Part shown: piece by piece, positions 30,664 through 40,496 of the stretch | How the letters are laid out: the number at the start of each line of letters is the position of its first letter | Position numbering within the stretch: the first letter of the stretch is position 1 | DNA from: Rhodospirillales bacterium | GTDB taxonomy: Bacteria; Pseudomonadota; Alphaproteobacteria; UBA828 | Assembly (NCBI GenBank): GCA_028818855.1 | Contig: JAPPMY010000027.1 | Location: 1 to 62,243, forward strand | Direction of reading: 5' to 3' | DNA length: 62,243 nucleotides | Position numbers and translations under genes: made by a program | The notes under the pieces: generated by a model | Told to the model about the DNA's origin: nothing | What the model saw: only the letters and a program-made list of their open reading frames with translations | The model's database searches: none

Positions 30664-31584
30664 ATGGAACGCATTCTCCCGATCGACCTGCTGCGGACGT
30701 TATTGGTGCTCGCGAGAACGCGGAGCTTTTCGCGCACGGGCGAGGAGATCGGCCGCTCGCAGTCGGCGGTGAGCCTGCAGATGCAGCGCCTTCAGCAGGT
30801 CGTCGGCTCGCCCATCCTCACCAACTCCGGCAAGGCCTTCGGGCTGACGCCGCAGGGCGAGATCGTCCTCGAATACGCCAAGCAGATCGTGGCGCTGAAC
30901 GACGAGTGCGTCGGCCGCCTGGACGGCGGCATCCTGACCGGGACGATCCGCGTCGGCATCCCCAGCGATTTCGCCCTCTCGTTCCTGCCGCAGCTCCTCG
31001 GCCGGTTCTCCGAGTCCCACCCGGATGTCGCGCTGGACGTGACCTGCGAGCTGAGCCGCGACCTGATCGCGGGGCTGGGGCGAAGCGAGTTCGACATCGT
31101 GCTGGCGGTGCACGATGACACGCCCACCGCACCGCTGACGGACTTGTGGCGCGAGCCGATTGCCTGGGTCGGCGGCCAGATCCATGACCTGCGGGCGAAG
31201 CGCCCTCTCCCGCTGGTGCTCTTCCCGGACGGCTGCCAGTACCGCCTGCGCATACTCAGCGCGCTGAGGCGCCAGGACATCCCCTACAAGATCATTTATT
31301 CCAGCTCCAACCTCGCCGGCAACCAGGCGGCGATCGAGAGCGGCCTCGGCCTGACGGCGATCTCGACGAGTGCGGTGCCGCCGACCCTTCGAGCGTTGCC
31401 ACCGTGCGTCGAGCTGCCCGTCCTCGACGACCTTGATATCGGGCTCTTCTGGAACCCCAATGGCGCGACGGGCGCCATGCGCGCGCTCGCGGCGGCCATG
31501 GTCCGGGTGCTGGACGGCAAGCTCAGGCGCACGGCCAAGCACACACCGAACGTTCCGGCCCATGGCGCAGTCGCGCCGCGCTAG
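30664..31584 (+). CDS. LysR family transcriptional regulator
   Basis: 306 residues. The winged helix-turn-helix is at residues 6-65 (LLRTLLVLARTRSFSRTGEEIGRSQSAVSLQMQRLQ), and an effector-binding domain of the periplasmic-protein type starts at TIRVGIPSDFALSFLP near residue 95. It is transcribed away from the creatinase operon across a 201-bp region with an AT-rich palindrome. The likely role is inducer-dependent control of creatine/hydantoin uptake and breakdown. The effector is unknown. The C-terminus is basic and slightly longer than usual. Confidence 0.93.
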   Translation: MERILPIDLLRTLLVLARTRSFSRTGEEIGRSQSAVSLQMQRLQQVVGSPILTNSGKAFGLTPQGEIVLEYAKQIVALNDECVGRLDGGILTGTIRVGIPSDFALSFLPQLLGRFSESHPDVALDVTCELSRDLIAGLGRSEFDIVLAVHDDTPTAPLTDLWREPIAWVGGQIHDLRAKRPLPLVLFPDGCQYRLRILSALRRQDIPYKIIYSSSNLAGNQAAIESGLGLTAISTSAVPPTLRALPPCVELPVLDDLDIGLFWNPNGATGAMRALAAAMVRVLDGKLRRTAKHTPNVPAHGAVAPR

Positions 31585-31642
31585 ACGGGCCGGCCGGCCA
31601 GTTCTCCAAATGCCCGGCGGCCGTGAAGACAAACGGCTCAGC

Positions 31643-32524
31643 TTAGAGCGACGAGATTCGCATGCCCTCCATGAAGTGACGCCGCAGCAGGAAGAACAGC
31701 ACGACCGAGGGAACGGTCGCGATGATCGTGGCCGTCAGCACCACGTTTGGGCCGGTTGACGAATAGCTGCCCTGGAAGACCTGGAGCGCGTTCATGATCG
31801 AGCGGGTCTCGGTCCGGTTCGCGAGCACCGTGGAGAACAGGAGGTCGTTCCAGATCCATGTGAATTGCAGGAGGAAGGTCGCGGTGATCGGCCCCTTGCA
31901 ATTCGGCAGCACGATGCGCCAGAAGACGGTGAATTCCCTGGCGCCGTCCATGCGCGCTGCCTCGTCCATCTCTCGCGACAGGCCGTTCATGTAGTTCTTC
32001 AGCACCAGCGTCGGGAAGGGAATGCAGATCGCCGTGTAGACGAGCAGCATCCCGAAGTGGGTGTTGATGATGCCGGCCTTCTGGTAGCCGAAGAAGAGCG
32101 GGATCAGGTACATCTGGAACGGGAACACCGTGCCCGCGAAGATCAGCATGAACCAGAAATTCTTCCGCTTGAAATCGATGCGGGAGAGGCCGTAGGCGGC
32201 CATCGCCGCGAAGAAGACGGCGAGCCCCGCACCCACGAGACCGTAGAGCGTCGAATTCAGCAGACCGGCACCCATCTTCGCCGTCACCCATGCGTCGATG
32301 GCGTTGGCGAGAAAGGGGGCAACGCCGGTCGGCAGCGAGAGCGGATGATTGAGCGAGTACTGCTCTGTCGTCTTGAAGATCGAGACGATGAGGTAATAGA
32401 AGGGCACGATCCAGACCGCGGCGATGAAGACCGCGAAGACGAACTTGATCGACGAGCCCGCGCCGAGCTTCCGCTCCTTCGCCGCGAGCTGGTCGAGGTC
32501 GAGATCGTCGATGGAGACCGCCAT
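31643..32524 (-). CDS. Sugar-type ABC importer, permease (MalG-like)
   Basis: 293 residues from the ATG at 32522-32524. Six membrane segments; the EAA motif that contacts the ATPase reads EMDEAARMDGAREFTVFWRI near residue 190. It belongs to the CUT1 family and lies 11 bp after the MalF-like permease. It is the last gene of a four-gene unit (ATPase, binding protein, two permeases) and is convergent with the LysR gene. Confidence 0.9.
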   Translation of the reverse strand: MAVSIDDLDLDQLAAKERKLGAGSSIKFVFAVFIAAVWIVPFYYLIVSIFKTTEQYSLNHPLSLPTGVAPFLANAIDAWVTAKMGAGLLNSTLYGLVGAGLAVFFAAMAAYGLSRIDFKRKNFWFMLIFAGTVFPFQMYLIPLFFGYQKAGIINTHFGMLLVYTAICIPFPTLVLKNYMNGLSREMDEAARMDGAREFTVFWRIVLPNCKGPITATFLLQFTWIWNDLLFSTVLANRTETRSIMNALQVFQGSYSSTGPNVVLTATIIATVPSVVLFFLLRRHFMEGMRISSL

Positions 32525-32535
32525 CGCCCCCGGTC

Positions 32536-33570
32536 CTACTTCGTCATCTTCTCGACCCGGTGCTGCAGCAGCGCCTGGATCCAGGTGACGCTGAGCACGA
32601 CCACGCCGATGACAACGGCAATGGCGGAGCCGTAGGCCCAGGACCCCTTCTGGAACGCCTCGAAGTACATGAAGACGGCGAGCGAGAGCGTCCGCAGTTC
32701 GGGGTTGGCCGCGCCCATGATCCAGAGCAGGTCGAATACGGTGAAGCCCGCCAGTACGCTGAGAATGGTGACCACCAGGATGGTCGGCAGAAGCAGCGGC
32801 ATGATGATGCTGCGGAAGACCTGCCAGCGCGTGGCGCCGTCGATGCGGGCGGCCTCGAGCGGGTCCTTCGGAATTGCGGCGAGACCGAGCAGGATCAGCA
32901 CCATGACGAGCCCCACCGTCTGCCACACGAAGGTGGCGATGATGGCGGGCGTCACCGTGTTCTCCTCGTAAAGGAAGCCGATGTCCACGGTGTCGCCGGC
33001 GACGAAGGAGAGCAGGCGGTTGATGACGCCGTCAGGCGCGTAGACGTAGAACCAGATGACGCCGACTGCGGTGGGCGCCAGGATGCGGGGCAGGAAGATG
33101 ACGCTCTTGAAGGTGTTCTCGAGCACGACGCCGCGCAGGAAGATCGCCAGTCCGAAGCCGATTACGAGCGGGAAGATGATCGAGGCGACGACCCAGAGCG
33201 AGGTGTTGTAGAGCGCGTCGCCGAAGAGCCGGTGGGTCGCGAGCTTCTCGTAGTTTGCGGCGCCGGCGAACTGATCCAGCCCCTTGAACCTCTTCCACTT
33301 CGTGAAGCTCAGGTAGATGTTGTAGACGACCGGCGCGAGCAGCAGGCCTGAGACCAGAGCCACCGCGGGCGCCATGAAGCCGAAGGCGACCCAGAAGTTG
33401 CGGCGTTGCCGCCGCTTCTCGTTCGCCTCGATGCTCTCCCAGCCGATGCGCTCCAGCAGTTCCGCATCGCGCTCGCGCTGGCTCTCTTCGACCGCGAATG
33501 CATCGAGTGCGCCCGGAGTGCGGCCGGCGGGGCCGGCCGCTCCTCCTGTGCGAACGCGTTTCCGCGTCAC
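32536..33570 (-). CDS. Sugar-type ABC importer, permease (MalF-like)
   Basis: 344 residues starting at GTG (33568-33570), which overlaps the last four bases of the binding-protein gene (GTGA). A long charged cytoplasmic N-terminus (about 60 residues) precedes the first membrane segment. The EAA motif is DPLEAARIDGATRWQVFRSI near residue 235. CUT1 family. The length and the N-terminal extension resemble permeases for alpha-glucosides or other oligosaccharides. Confidence 0.9.
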   Translation of the reverse strand: MTRKRVRTGGAAGPAGRTPGALDAFAVEESQRERDAELLERIGWESIEANEKRRQRRNFWVAFGFMAPAVALVSGLLLAPVVYNIYLSFTKWKRFKGLDQFAGAANYEKLATHRLFGDALYNTSLWVVASIIFPLVIGFGLAIFLRGVVLENTFKSVIFLPRILAPTAVGVIWFYVYAPDGVINRLLSFVAGDTVDIGFLYEENTVTPAIIATFVWQTVGLVMVLILLGLAAIPKDPLEAARIDGATRWQVFRSIIMPLLLPTILVVTILSVLAGFTVFDLLWIMGAANPELRTLSLAVFMYFEAFQKGSWAYGSAIAVVIGVVVLSVTWIQALLQHRVEKMTK

Positions 33571-34808
33571 TGGCTATCCCAGTACTCCGCGTTCACCTCC
33601 TGGATGTTGGCCATGACCTCTTCGGCCGTCTCCATGGTGGGATTGAGCATGAAGCGGTTGAACTCGGCGACGGCCTCGCCCTGGACGTCAGCCGGCACGG
33701 CCTCCCACCAGCGCTCCAGCGCCAGCGTGCCTTCCGCCGCCACGGTGTCGTTGATTTCCGCGACCAGCACGTTGGGGGGGTTGGCGTTGTTGTTGCCCAT
33801 GTAGTTGCCCGACGCCTCGGCCCAGGCATTGGCGCCCGCGACCGACACGAAGTACTTGAGCGCGCCGACCACGTCGGGTTTGTCCAGGGCCTCCTTGGAC
33901 ATCATGATCGGGCCGCCTTCGACGATGACGGACGGCGGCAGCGCCCCGTCCATGTTCGGCATGATGAAGACGCCGAAGTCGTCGCCGGCCATCATGCCCG
34001 CCGCCTCGATGAGGCCGACCGCCCAGTCGCCGATCAGGTAGATGGAGCCCTTGCCTCGGGCGAAGTCGGCGGCCTCCTCGGTCGAGCGCGGATCGGAGAA
34101 GTATCCCTTCGCATACCAGTCCGCCCAGATCTGGAAGGCGTTGCGCACGGCATCGCTGTCATAGGGAACCGAGCCGTCGTGCAGGCCGTTGTAAGCGGCG
34201 GGGTCGGTGCGGATCATGATCTCCTGGAACCAGATGAAGCCCCGCCAGCCGTCCTGCACGGTCGCGTGGAACGGCGCGTGGCCCGCCGCCAGCAGCGCGT
34301 CGGCCGCCGCCATCAGCTCGTCCCAGGTCTTGGGCACTTCGATCCCGACCTCGGCAAACTGGGCCTTGTTGTAGAACGCGACCCAGCGGGAGAGATGCAG
34401 GGGCACGCCGTAGATGTGGTCGCCGACCTTGTAGAAGTCGCGCGTGCTCTCGACGAAGTCGCCGGTCGCGAGAATCTCTTCCCAGATGCCGTCGAGCTCG
34501 GCGATCGCGCCCGATGCCACCAGGTCCTTGTAGACGCCGCCCGTCCACCAGGTGAACATGTCCGGCGTCTCGCCGCTCGCGATCGCCGACTGGATGAACG
34601 CCTTGTACTGCTCGGGGTTGGCGTAGGCCACCTCGACGATCCGGTTCCCCGTGTCCCGCTCGGACGCATCGCCCATCTTCTGGAACGCCTCCGACCAGAA
34701 GCCCTTGTCGTGGAAGAGCTGCACGTCATCGGCCGCCGCGCCGGTCGCGCCGCCGACGGCAAGGCAAAGTCCGGCCGCCACTGCCAGGAATTTCGACCTC
34801 AAGCTCAT
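33567..34808 (-). CDS. Sugar-type ABC substrate-binding protein
   Basis: 413 residues from the ATG at 34806-34808, with GAGGGAG about 8 bases upstream. The signal peptide spans residues 1-25 (ends GAAA), so the protein is periplasmic. The mature part fits family 1 sugar-binding proteins: DMFTWWTGGVYKDL, GVPLHLSRWVAFYNKAQF and SIYLIGDWAVGLI. It is rich in Trp, common for binding stacked sugar rings. The ligand is not determined. Confidence 0.9.
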   Translation of the reverse strand: MSLRSKFLAVAAGLCLAVGGATGAAADDVQLFHDKGFWSEAFQKMGDASERDTGNRIVEVAYANPEQYKAFIQSAIASGETPDMFTWWTGGVYKDLVASGAIAELDGIWEEILATGDFVESTRDFYKVGDHIYGVPLHLSRWVAFYNKAQFAEVGIEVPKTWDELMAAADALLAAGHAPFHATVQDGWRGFIWFQEIMIRTDPAAYNGLHDGSVPYDSDAVRNAFQIWADWYAKGYFSDPRSTEEAADFARGKGSIYLIGDWAVGLIEAAGMMAGDDFGVFIMPNMDGALPPSVIVEGGPIMMSKEALDKPDVVGALKYFVSVAGANAWAEASGNYMGNNNANPPNVLVAEINDTVAAEGTLALERWWEAVPADVQGEAVAEFNRFMLNPTMETAEEVMANIQEVNAEYWDSQ

Positions 34809-34824
34809 GGGTTTCTCCCTCATC

Positions 34825-35940
34825 TCATTCTTGGGTTGCCGGAGTCCGGATGGACCGGCCCGTATCGGCATCGAACAGGTGCATTCTCTCAAGATTGAGC
34901 GTGAACGCCAGAGTCTCCTCGGGCTCAACCAGCCGTGGCTGGTGCATGCGGCTGATGAACTCGTCGTCGCCGACGGATGAGAACAGCAGGGTCTCGTTGC
35001 CCAGCATCTCGGTGAACTCGACCCGCGACGAGAACGAAAAACCGTGGCGGGGCGTCATGCCGTGCCCTTCGGGCACGATGTCCTCCGGCCGAAAGCCGGC
35101 GACGATGCGCTCTCCGGCAGCGGGGAAAGAGTCGAAGCGCTCCGCCGCAAGCGGGAGACGAAAGTGCTCTCCCCGAAAACAGACACCACCATCGGAATTT
35201 TCGGCCACGCCCTCGAAGAAGTTCATCTGAGGCGAGCCGATGAACCCCGCCACGAACAGGTTGACCGGGTTCTCAAAGACATCGAGCGGCGTGCCGGTCT
35301 GCTCGATGATTCCGTCACGCATGACGACGATGATGTCGGCGAGCGTCATCGCCTCCACCTGGTCGTGCGTGACGTAGATGGTGGTGACCTGGAGCCGCCG
35401 CTGCAGCCGCTTGATCTCGGCCCGCATCTGGTTGCGCAGCTTGGCGTCGAGGTTCGAGAGCGGCTCGTCGAAGAGGAAGACCTCCGGCTCCCGGCAGATC
35501 GCGCGGCCCATCGCCACGCGCTGGCGCTGCCCGCCCGAGAGCTGGGCCGGCTTGCGCTCGAGGTAGGGCCCAAGCTCAAGAACCGTGACAGCGCGCGAAA
35601 CCCTCTTCTCGATGTCCGGCCGCGGCAACTTCGCGAGCTTGAGGGAGAACTCCAGGTTCTGGCGCACGGTCATGTGGGGATAGAGCGCGTAGGACTGGAA
35701 CACCATGGCGACGCCGCGGTCCCGTGCAGGCACCTCGTTCACCAACCGTCCGTCGACGCGCAGCTCGCCGTACGAAATGCTCTCCAGGCCGGCGATCATG
35801 CGCAGCGTCGTCGACTTGCCGCAGCCCGACGGCCCGACCAGCACCACGAGCGCCTTGTCCGGGATGTCGAGGTCGATGCCGCGCACGGCAATGTCGCGGC
35901 CGTACACCTTCACGATGTCCCTGAGAGCTACGGTCGCCAT
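34825..35940 (-). CDS. Sugar-type ABC importer, ATP-binding protein (UgpC/MsmK/MalK-like)
   Basis: 371 residues from the ATG at 35938-35940. Walker [10 protein letters not shown] near residue 37, signature LSGGQRQRV near 135, Walker [12 protein letters not shown] near 155 and a switch His in THDQVEAMT. The C-terminal TOBE/OB domain after residue 235 is present. It is the first gene of the unit and 16 bp upstream of the binding protein. No good ribosome site is visible before the start. Confidence 0.92.
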   Translation of the reverse strand: MATVALRDIVKVYGRDIAVRGIDLDIPDKALVVLVGPSGCGKSTTLRMIAGLESISYGELRVDGRLVNEVPARDRGVAMVFQSYALYPHMTVRQNLEFSLKLAKLPRPDIEKRVSRAVTVLELGPYLERKPAQLSGGQRQRVAMGRAICREPEVFLFDEPLSNLDAKLRNQMRAEIKRLQRRLQVTTIYVTHDQVEAMTLADIIVVMRDGIIEQTGTPLDVFENPVNLFVAGFIGSPQMNFFEGVAENSDGGVCFRGEHFRLPLAAERFDSFPAAGERIVAGFRPEDIVPEGHGMTPRHGFSFSSRVEFTEMLGNETLLFSSVGDDEFISRMHQPRLVEPEETLAFTLNLERMHLFDADTGRSIRTPATQE

Positions 35941-36121
35941 GATCAGTATTGGGAACGGAGGAGGGCGGACATGCTCGCATCGTCGTCCGCCATCCGGCGT
36001 CGCACAAGCACCGACGACGATGGACGCACGGCAGTCAGCTGCGAGCGGTGGGGTTGTGCACGCTCGACCCGGGCAGCGCGCGGCGGTATGCAAGGGGTGT
36101 GGGATTGTTTGGGGAGCGGCC

Positions 36122-37045
36122 ATGTCGCTGGCGGTCGAGCAGCTTCGGCATTACCAGGACCACGGCTTCGTCATCGTGGAGGGGCTGTTGACGCCGGACG
36201 ACTTGCAACCGGCGATCGATGAGATCGGGGCGCACGTCGGCGTGCTGGCCGATGCGCTGTACGACGCCGGCCGCATCCCCGAGACTTACGCGGGGCTCGG
36301 CTTCTTCGAGCGGCTTGCCGCCATCGAGCGCGCCCACAGCACGGCCGCGGTAATGTTCCACGTCAGCGGCCTGCTCGGGCGCGGCATCGCCTCTCTCTGG
36401 AGCTCGCCCAAGCTGCTCACCGTCGTGGAACAGCTGATCGGCCCGGATATCGCCGGTCATCCCGTCTGCAACGTGCGCTCAAAGACGCCGCAGACGGAGC
36501 TGATGACGGTGCCCTGGCATCAGGACACCGCCTACCTGCTGCCCGGCGCTGAAGGCACGCACCAGCCCGCCGCCTGGATCCCCTTCCTCGACGTGACGGC
36601 GGAGACGGGCTGCATGCAGGTGAAGCGGGGCGGCCACAGGGCAGGCGTGTTCACCCACGAGATCGAGCGCGACGTAGCAAACCCGAAGTCCTGGTACCTC
36701 TACATCCCCGAAGGTGACCTTGCCGCCTACGAGACGGTGACCTGCGAGATGGCGCTGGGCAGCGCTCTCTTCATCAACCAGCTCACCCCCCACCGCTCCC
36801 TGGAGAACTATTCGGACAAGGTGCGCTGGAGCGTCGATCTGCGCTGGCAGCGACCCGGCGAGCCGGCCGGCTGGGAAGGCTATCTCGACCTCATGGAGAT
36901 GCGCCGCGGGGACGACCCTGCTTTCCGGCCGGACTGGAACGGCTTCTTCGCGCAGCGCGCCAAAGCGTTCGAGGGCTTTCGCAACCTCGACGAGAACTCG
37001 TTCGATATCAGCGTGGAGGGCCCCTGGATCGACCGCTGGCGCTGA
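36122..37045 (+). CDS. Phytanoyl-CoA dioxygenase (PhyH) family protein
   Basis: 307 residues from the ATG at 36122, with GGGGAG six bases upstream. The Fe(II)/2-oxoglutarate site is visible: H-x-D in VPWHQDTAY near residue 137 and the distal His in LTPHRSLENYS near 222, with Arg in VRWSVDLRW for 2-oxoglutarate. Family members hydroxylate small molecules, often secondary metabolites, ectoine or phosphonates, not only phytanoyl-CoA. It is divergent from the sugar importer across 181 bp. The substrate is unknown. Confidence 0.9.
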   Translation: MSLAVEQLRHYQDHGFVIVEGLLTPDDLQPAIDEIGAHVGVLADALYDAGRIPETYAGLGFFERLAAIERAHSTAAVMFHVSGLLGRGIASLWSSPKLLTVVEQLIGPDIAGHPVCNVRSKTPQTELMTVPWHQDTAYLLPGAEGTHQPAAWIPFLDVTAETGCMQVKRGGHRAGVFTHEIERDVANPKSWYLYIPEGDLAAYETVTCEMALGSALFINQLTPHRSLENYSDKVRWSVDLRWQRPGEPAGWEGYLDLMEMRRGDDPAFRPDWNGFFAQRAKAFEGFRNLDENSFDISVEGPWIDRWR

Positions 37046-37150
37046 TGCCCGGCCCGGCTCGTCTCCACGGTTGAACCGAGCAGGAGTCGATCTTCCGGCC
37101 AGGCGAGCGCATCGGCCCGAATCCAGCGCTCGCAGGCGGGAACGCCTCCG

Positions 37151-38377
37151 TCACACCGCGTAGTGCCGAAGGAAATCGCGGTCCGGCTCGACGCCGAGGC
37201 CCGGGCCGTCGGGGATCGCGGCACGGCCTCCGTTGCGTTCGACTTGCCCCTGAATATCAAGCGGCTTCGTCAGCAGGTCGTCGCGAAACCTGTTCTCGGT
37301 CGTATCGAACTCCAGCATCGGCTCACGCGGATTGAGCCCGCCCGGCAGCGGTGGCATCGCTGCCAGGAGCTGCAGGTTTGTGGCGACCGCGATGGCGGAG
37401 CCCCAGACATGGTTCACCACCGGTGTGAAATGCGCGTGGCAGAGCGCGAGCACCCGCAGATACTCACTGATGCCGCCGAGCGAGCAGACCTCCGGCTGGG
37501 CGATGTCCAACCCGCCGCTCTCCAGCAGCGACCGCCAGCCCCAGCGACTGAACTCGGCCTCGCCGCCGGCGATGTTGACCTTGAGCCCGGCGCGCAAGGC
37601 CGCGTATCCATCGAGGTCTTCCGGCGCCACCGGCTCCTCGAACCAGTGAGCGCCTAACTCATCCAGCGCGTAGCCGACGTGGAAGGCGTCCGCTGCGGTG
37701 TAGCAGTGGTTGGCATCGACCATGAAGTCGAAGTCATCGCCCACACCGCGCCGTACCGCTTCGGCGAGCGCCACGTCCTGCCTCGGTCCCAGTCCCACCT
37801 TCATCTTGGTGGCGACGAAGCCATTCGCCTTGATTGCGGCGGCCTCGTCGGCAAAGCGCGCGGCGAGCGACGCCGCATCTTCGCGCCGGAGCATCATGCC
37901 GTAACCGTAGACGGGCACGGACTCTCGATGCGCGCCGCCGATCAGCTTGTGAATCGGCAGCCCCGCCGCCTTGCCGGCGATGTCCCACAGCGCGATATCG
38001 ACGCCGGAGAGCGCCTGCAACGGCATCCCCTTTTGGCCGTGATCGCGCAGCAGGTTGTAGACCCTGTGCCAGATGACGTCGCAATCCAGCGGATCCATGC
38101 CCAGAACAATCGGCTGGATCACCTGCTCGACGATGGCCCTGTTGGCGAGCGCCACGGTTCCCGGCCCGAAACACTCGCCCCAGCCGGTGATCCCCGCGTC
38201 GGTCTCCACCTCGACGATGTGCGCCGTGCGCTTGCGGTAGAACTGCTGGGAATATCCCAGCTCTTCCGGCATGTCGTATTGCAGCACGTGGCTGGTGATT
38301 CGGGCGATCTTCATGCGGGTGCGCTCGGCTGGCTCGGGGCTGGCCTCGGCCGTGGCGGCTTTCAGTCGGCGGGTCAT
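37151..38377 (-). CDS. Enolase-superfamily enzyme, D-galactarolactone cycloisomerase-like
   Basis: 408 residues from the ATG at 38375-38377; family similarity begins at Met22 (MKIARITSHVL, ATG at 38312-38314), which may be the true start. Mandelate racemase-subgroup residues are present: KxK in ATKMKVGL, metal ligands in VDANHCY, HWFEEPV and AGGEAEF, and the His base in VVNHVWGS. The ending NPREPMLEFDTTENRFRD...IPDGPGLGVE strongly resembles Agrobacterium D-galactarolactone cycloisomerase. This would place it in sugar-acid breakdown. It lies 10 bp after the GMC dehydrogenase gene. Confidence 0.85.
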   Translation of the reverse strand: MTRRLKAATAEASPEPAERTRMKIARITSHVLQYDMPEELGYSQQFYRKRTAHIVEVETDAGITGWGECFGPGTVALANRAIVEQVIQPIVLGMDPLDCDVIWHRVYNLLRDHGQKGMPLQALSGVDIALWDIAGKAAGLPIHKLIGGAHRESVPVYGYGMMLRREDAASLAARFADEAAAIKANGFVATKMKVGLGPRQDVALAEAVRRGVGDDFDFMVDANHCYTAADAFHVGYALDELGAHWFEEPVAPEDLDGYAALRAGLKVNIAGGEAEFSRWGWRSLLESGGLDIAQPEVCSLGGISEYLRVLALCHAHFTPVVNHVWGSAIAVATNLQLLAAMPPLPGGLNPREPMLEFDTTENRFRDDLLTKPLDIQGQVERNGGRAAIPDGPGLGVEPDRDFLRHYAV

Positions 38378-38387
38378 GTCGCGTCCG

Positions 38388-40001
38388 TCAGTCGAAAAGG
38401 TTGCCGATGTTCTTGAGGATGCTGTCGCCGATGTAGAGCGCCAGCGCCTGGATCGTCGAGGTGGGGTTCACCGCCCCGGATGTGACGAAGACGCTGCCGT
38501 CAACGATGAAGAGGTTGCGCACGTCGTGGCAGCGCCCCCAGCCGTTCACCACCGAGCGCGCCGGATCGTCGCCCATGCGGGCTGTGCCCATCTGGTGCCA
38601 TCCGGCCCGCCACCAGACCTCCTGGCCCGCGCCCGAGACCTGCCTTGCACCGGCGGCGAGAAGCGCTTCCTCGGCGCGCGCCTCGCCGTGGGCAATCATC
38701 TTCCTGGCGTTGTCGTCTACCGAATAGGTGATCTTGGGCGCCGGGATGCCGTCGCTGTCGGTAAGCTCCGGGTCGAGCGTGACAGTGTTGGTCTCGCGCG
38801 GCAGATCCTCGGTGACGATGGTGAGCGCCGCCGAATAGGGATAGACCTCGTCCATCAGGCGCCGGTGCTCGGCACCCCAGGCGATGGGCTCGTCGATGCC
38901 GAAGCCGCCGAGCGCCCAGGTCATCGGCGTGATCCAGCGGCTCGCGTGCAGCCCGTAGCCGCGCACGAAATCCCGCGACGGGTCGGTCTCGTAGAACTCC
39001 TGGCTGAGGATGCTGCACGCCATCGGCCCCTTGAAGCCCTCCATCGGCTCGTCGAAGACGCCCGAGATGCCGGTAAGCGGGTGGAACATCAGGTTCTTGC
39101 CTACGAGGCCGCTGCGATTGGCGATGCCGTCGGGGAACCGCTTCGACCTGGAATTGAGCATGAGCCGCGGCGTGCCGATGCCGTTGCAGGCGAGGACGAC
39201 GATCTCCGCCCTCTGGCGTTGCAACCGGCCTTCCGGGTCGTGGTAGAGCACGCCGCTCGCCATGCCGTTCTCGTCGAGCGTGATCTCGCGTACCCGGCAG
39301 TTTGTGCGCAGTTCCACGCCTGCGCGGAGCAGGACCGGCCAGTAAGTCGTGTTCACGCTGGCCTTGGCGCCCGTCGCGCAGCCGAGGTCGCAGGTGCCCG
39401 CGTTGACGCACTTCGCTCGGCCGTCGTAGTCGCGGCTCAGGATCGCGGCATCGGACGGCCACCAGTGCCAGCCCAGACGGTTGAAGCCCTGCGCCAGCGT
39501 CCGTCCCAGCTTGCCGAGCGGCAGCGGCGGCAGCGGCGGCTCGTAGAACGGATAGGCCGGGTTCCCGGCGAGGCCGGACGAGCCCATGTTGCGATCGTTC
39601 TGCGCGTAGTAGGGCTCCAGCGTCGCATAATCCACCGGCCAGTCGTCAGCCACGCCATCCAGCGAGCGGGCGCGAAAGTCAGAAGGATGCATGCGCGGCC
39701 AGTGCGCCGCGAAGTTGATCGTCGAGCCGCCGACGGCATTGAAGTTGACCGGTGTGATCGGCGACTCCTCCGAATTGATCGGATAGTCCTGCGGCAGCCC
39801 GCGCACATTCGGGTCGCAACTGAACTCGGCGTAGCGGCTGAGCTCGTAATCCGCATTGCGGCTGGGATAGTCCGCGTCGGTAATCATCGGCCCCTGCTCC
39901 AGGCAGAGGATGCGCATGCGCGAGCCCAGCAACGACCAGGCGAAGGCCGCTCCCGACGCTCCTGCGCCCACGATCAGAACATCGACGGGATCGTCGCTCA
40001 T
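38388..40001 (-). CDS. GMC oxidoreductase, gluconate 2-dehydrogenase large-subunit type
   Basis: 537 residues. The N-terminal FAD motif is VDVLIVGAGASGAAFAWSLL and the second FAD block is NAVGGSTINFAAHWPR. The catalytic pair is His in GWHQMGTARMG and Asn in AVNPTSTIQAL near the C-terminus. Relatives are the flavoprotein subunits of membrane-bound sugar and sugar-acid dehydrogenases, which usually pair with a small subunit 3 and a cytochrome c. The subunit 3 gene is 18 bp upstream. No cytochrome gene follows. The substrate is probably a sugar or sugar acid. Confidence 0.9.
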   Translation of the reverse strand: MSDDPVDVLIVGAGASGAAFAWSLLGSRMRILCLEQGPMITDADYPSRNADYELSRYAEFSCDPNVRGLPQDYPINSEESPITPVNFNAVGGSTINFAAHWPRMHPSDFRARSLDGVADDWPVDYATLEPYYAQNDRNMGSSGLAGNPAYPFYEPPLPPLPLGKLGRTLAQGFNRLGWHWWPSDAAILSRDYDGRAKCVNAGTCDLGCATGAKASVNTTYWPVLLRAGVELRTNCRVREITLDENGMASGVLYHDPEGRLQRQRAEIVVLACNGIGTPRLMLNSRSKRFPDGIANRSGLVGKNLMFHPLTGISGVFDEPMEGFKGPMACSILSQEFYETDPSRDFVRGYGLHASRWITPMTWALGGFGIDEPIAWGAEHRRLMDEVYPYSAALTIVTEDLPRETNTVTLDPELTDSDGIPAPKITYSVDDNARKMIAHGEARAEEALLAAGARQVSGAGQEVWWRAGWHQMGTARMGDDPARSVVNGWGRCHDVRNLFIVDGSVFVTSGAVNPTSTIQALALYIGDSILKNIGNLFD

Positions 40002-40019
40002 ACCGGGTACCTCCCGCGC

Positions 40020-40496
40020 TCAGGCCGGGCGATAGCGGCGGCCCCGCCCGCGCACCGGGGCCAGCATGTCCGCGAGCTCATCGGGGTCGTCTTCGGGCAG
40101 CTCGTAGCCCTCCGGCTGTGTCGGGCGGGGGGAGAGGCCGAATTGCGGGCGAACGTCCGCGCGGCTGTAGTAGCCCATATAAGTGTGCCACAGCAGTGCG
40201 GTGAACGCGTCGGGGGCCTCGCGCTCCAGCGCCTTGACAATGCCGATGCGCCCGGCGGCGTCCAGGTCGTCGAAGCGCGCGCCGCTGGCCTCGGCGAGGG
40301 CCGCAGCGCGCGAGAGGACCGTGCGCAACGAGGCCGCGAGTTCCGGATCCGCCGACGCCTTGCCGGCCAGAAATTCGGCCACGCCGAGCGCTCCTGCGGC
40401 AGTGACTCGACCATCCGCGTTCGCAGGAACGATCTCGTCGAGCAGGCTGGCGAGCAGATGATCCTGGTCCTGGCTCCAGGGACGAGTGTCGGTCAT
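40020..40496 (-). CDS. Gluconate 2-dehydrogenase subunit 3 family protein
   Basis: 158 residues. The pattern LASLLDEIVPANADGRVTAAGALGVAEFL and the later FTALLWHTYMGYYSRADVRPQFGL are typical of subunit 3 (gamma). Known subunit 3 proteins carry a twin-arginine signal that brings the flavoprotein to the periplasm; this one has none, since the family homology starts within ten residues of the N-terminus. Its ATG (40494-40496) overlaps the stop of the 52-residue gene upstream (ATGA), so the two are translationally coupled. Confidence 0.85.
   Translation of the reverse strand: MTDTRPWSQDQDHLLASLLDEIVPANADGRVTAAGALGVAEFLAGKASADPELAASLRTVLSRAAALAEASGARFDDLDAAGRIGIVKALEREAPDAFTALLWHTYMGYYSRADVRPQFGLSPRPTQPEGYELPEDDPDELADMLAPVRGRGRRYRPA

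Noticed and set aside
35970-36222. 84-codon plus-strand frame with a strong GGAGGAGGG site before its ATG, upstream of the PhyH family gene
   Set aside because: The product is Arg/Ser/Gly-rich with no recognisable domain and overlaps the PhyH gene by 101 bp in another frame. The purine run is explained by chance in a GC-rich spacer.
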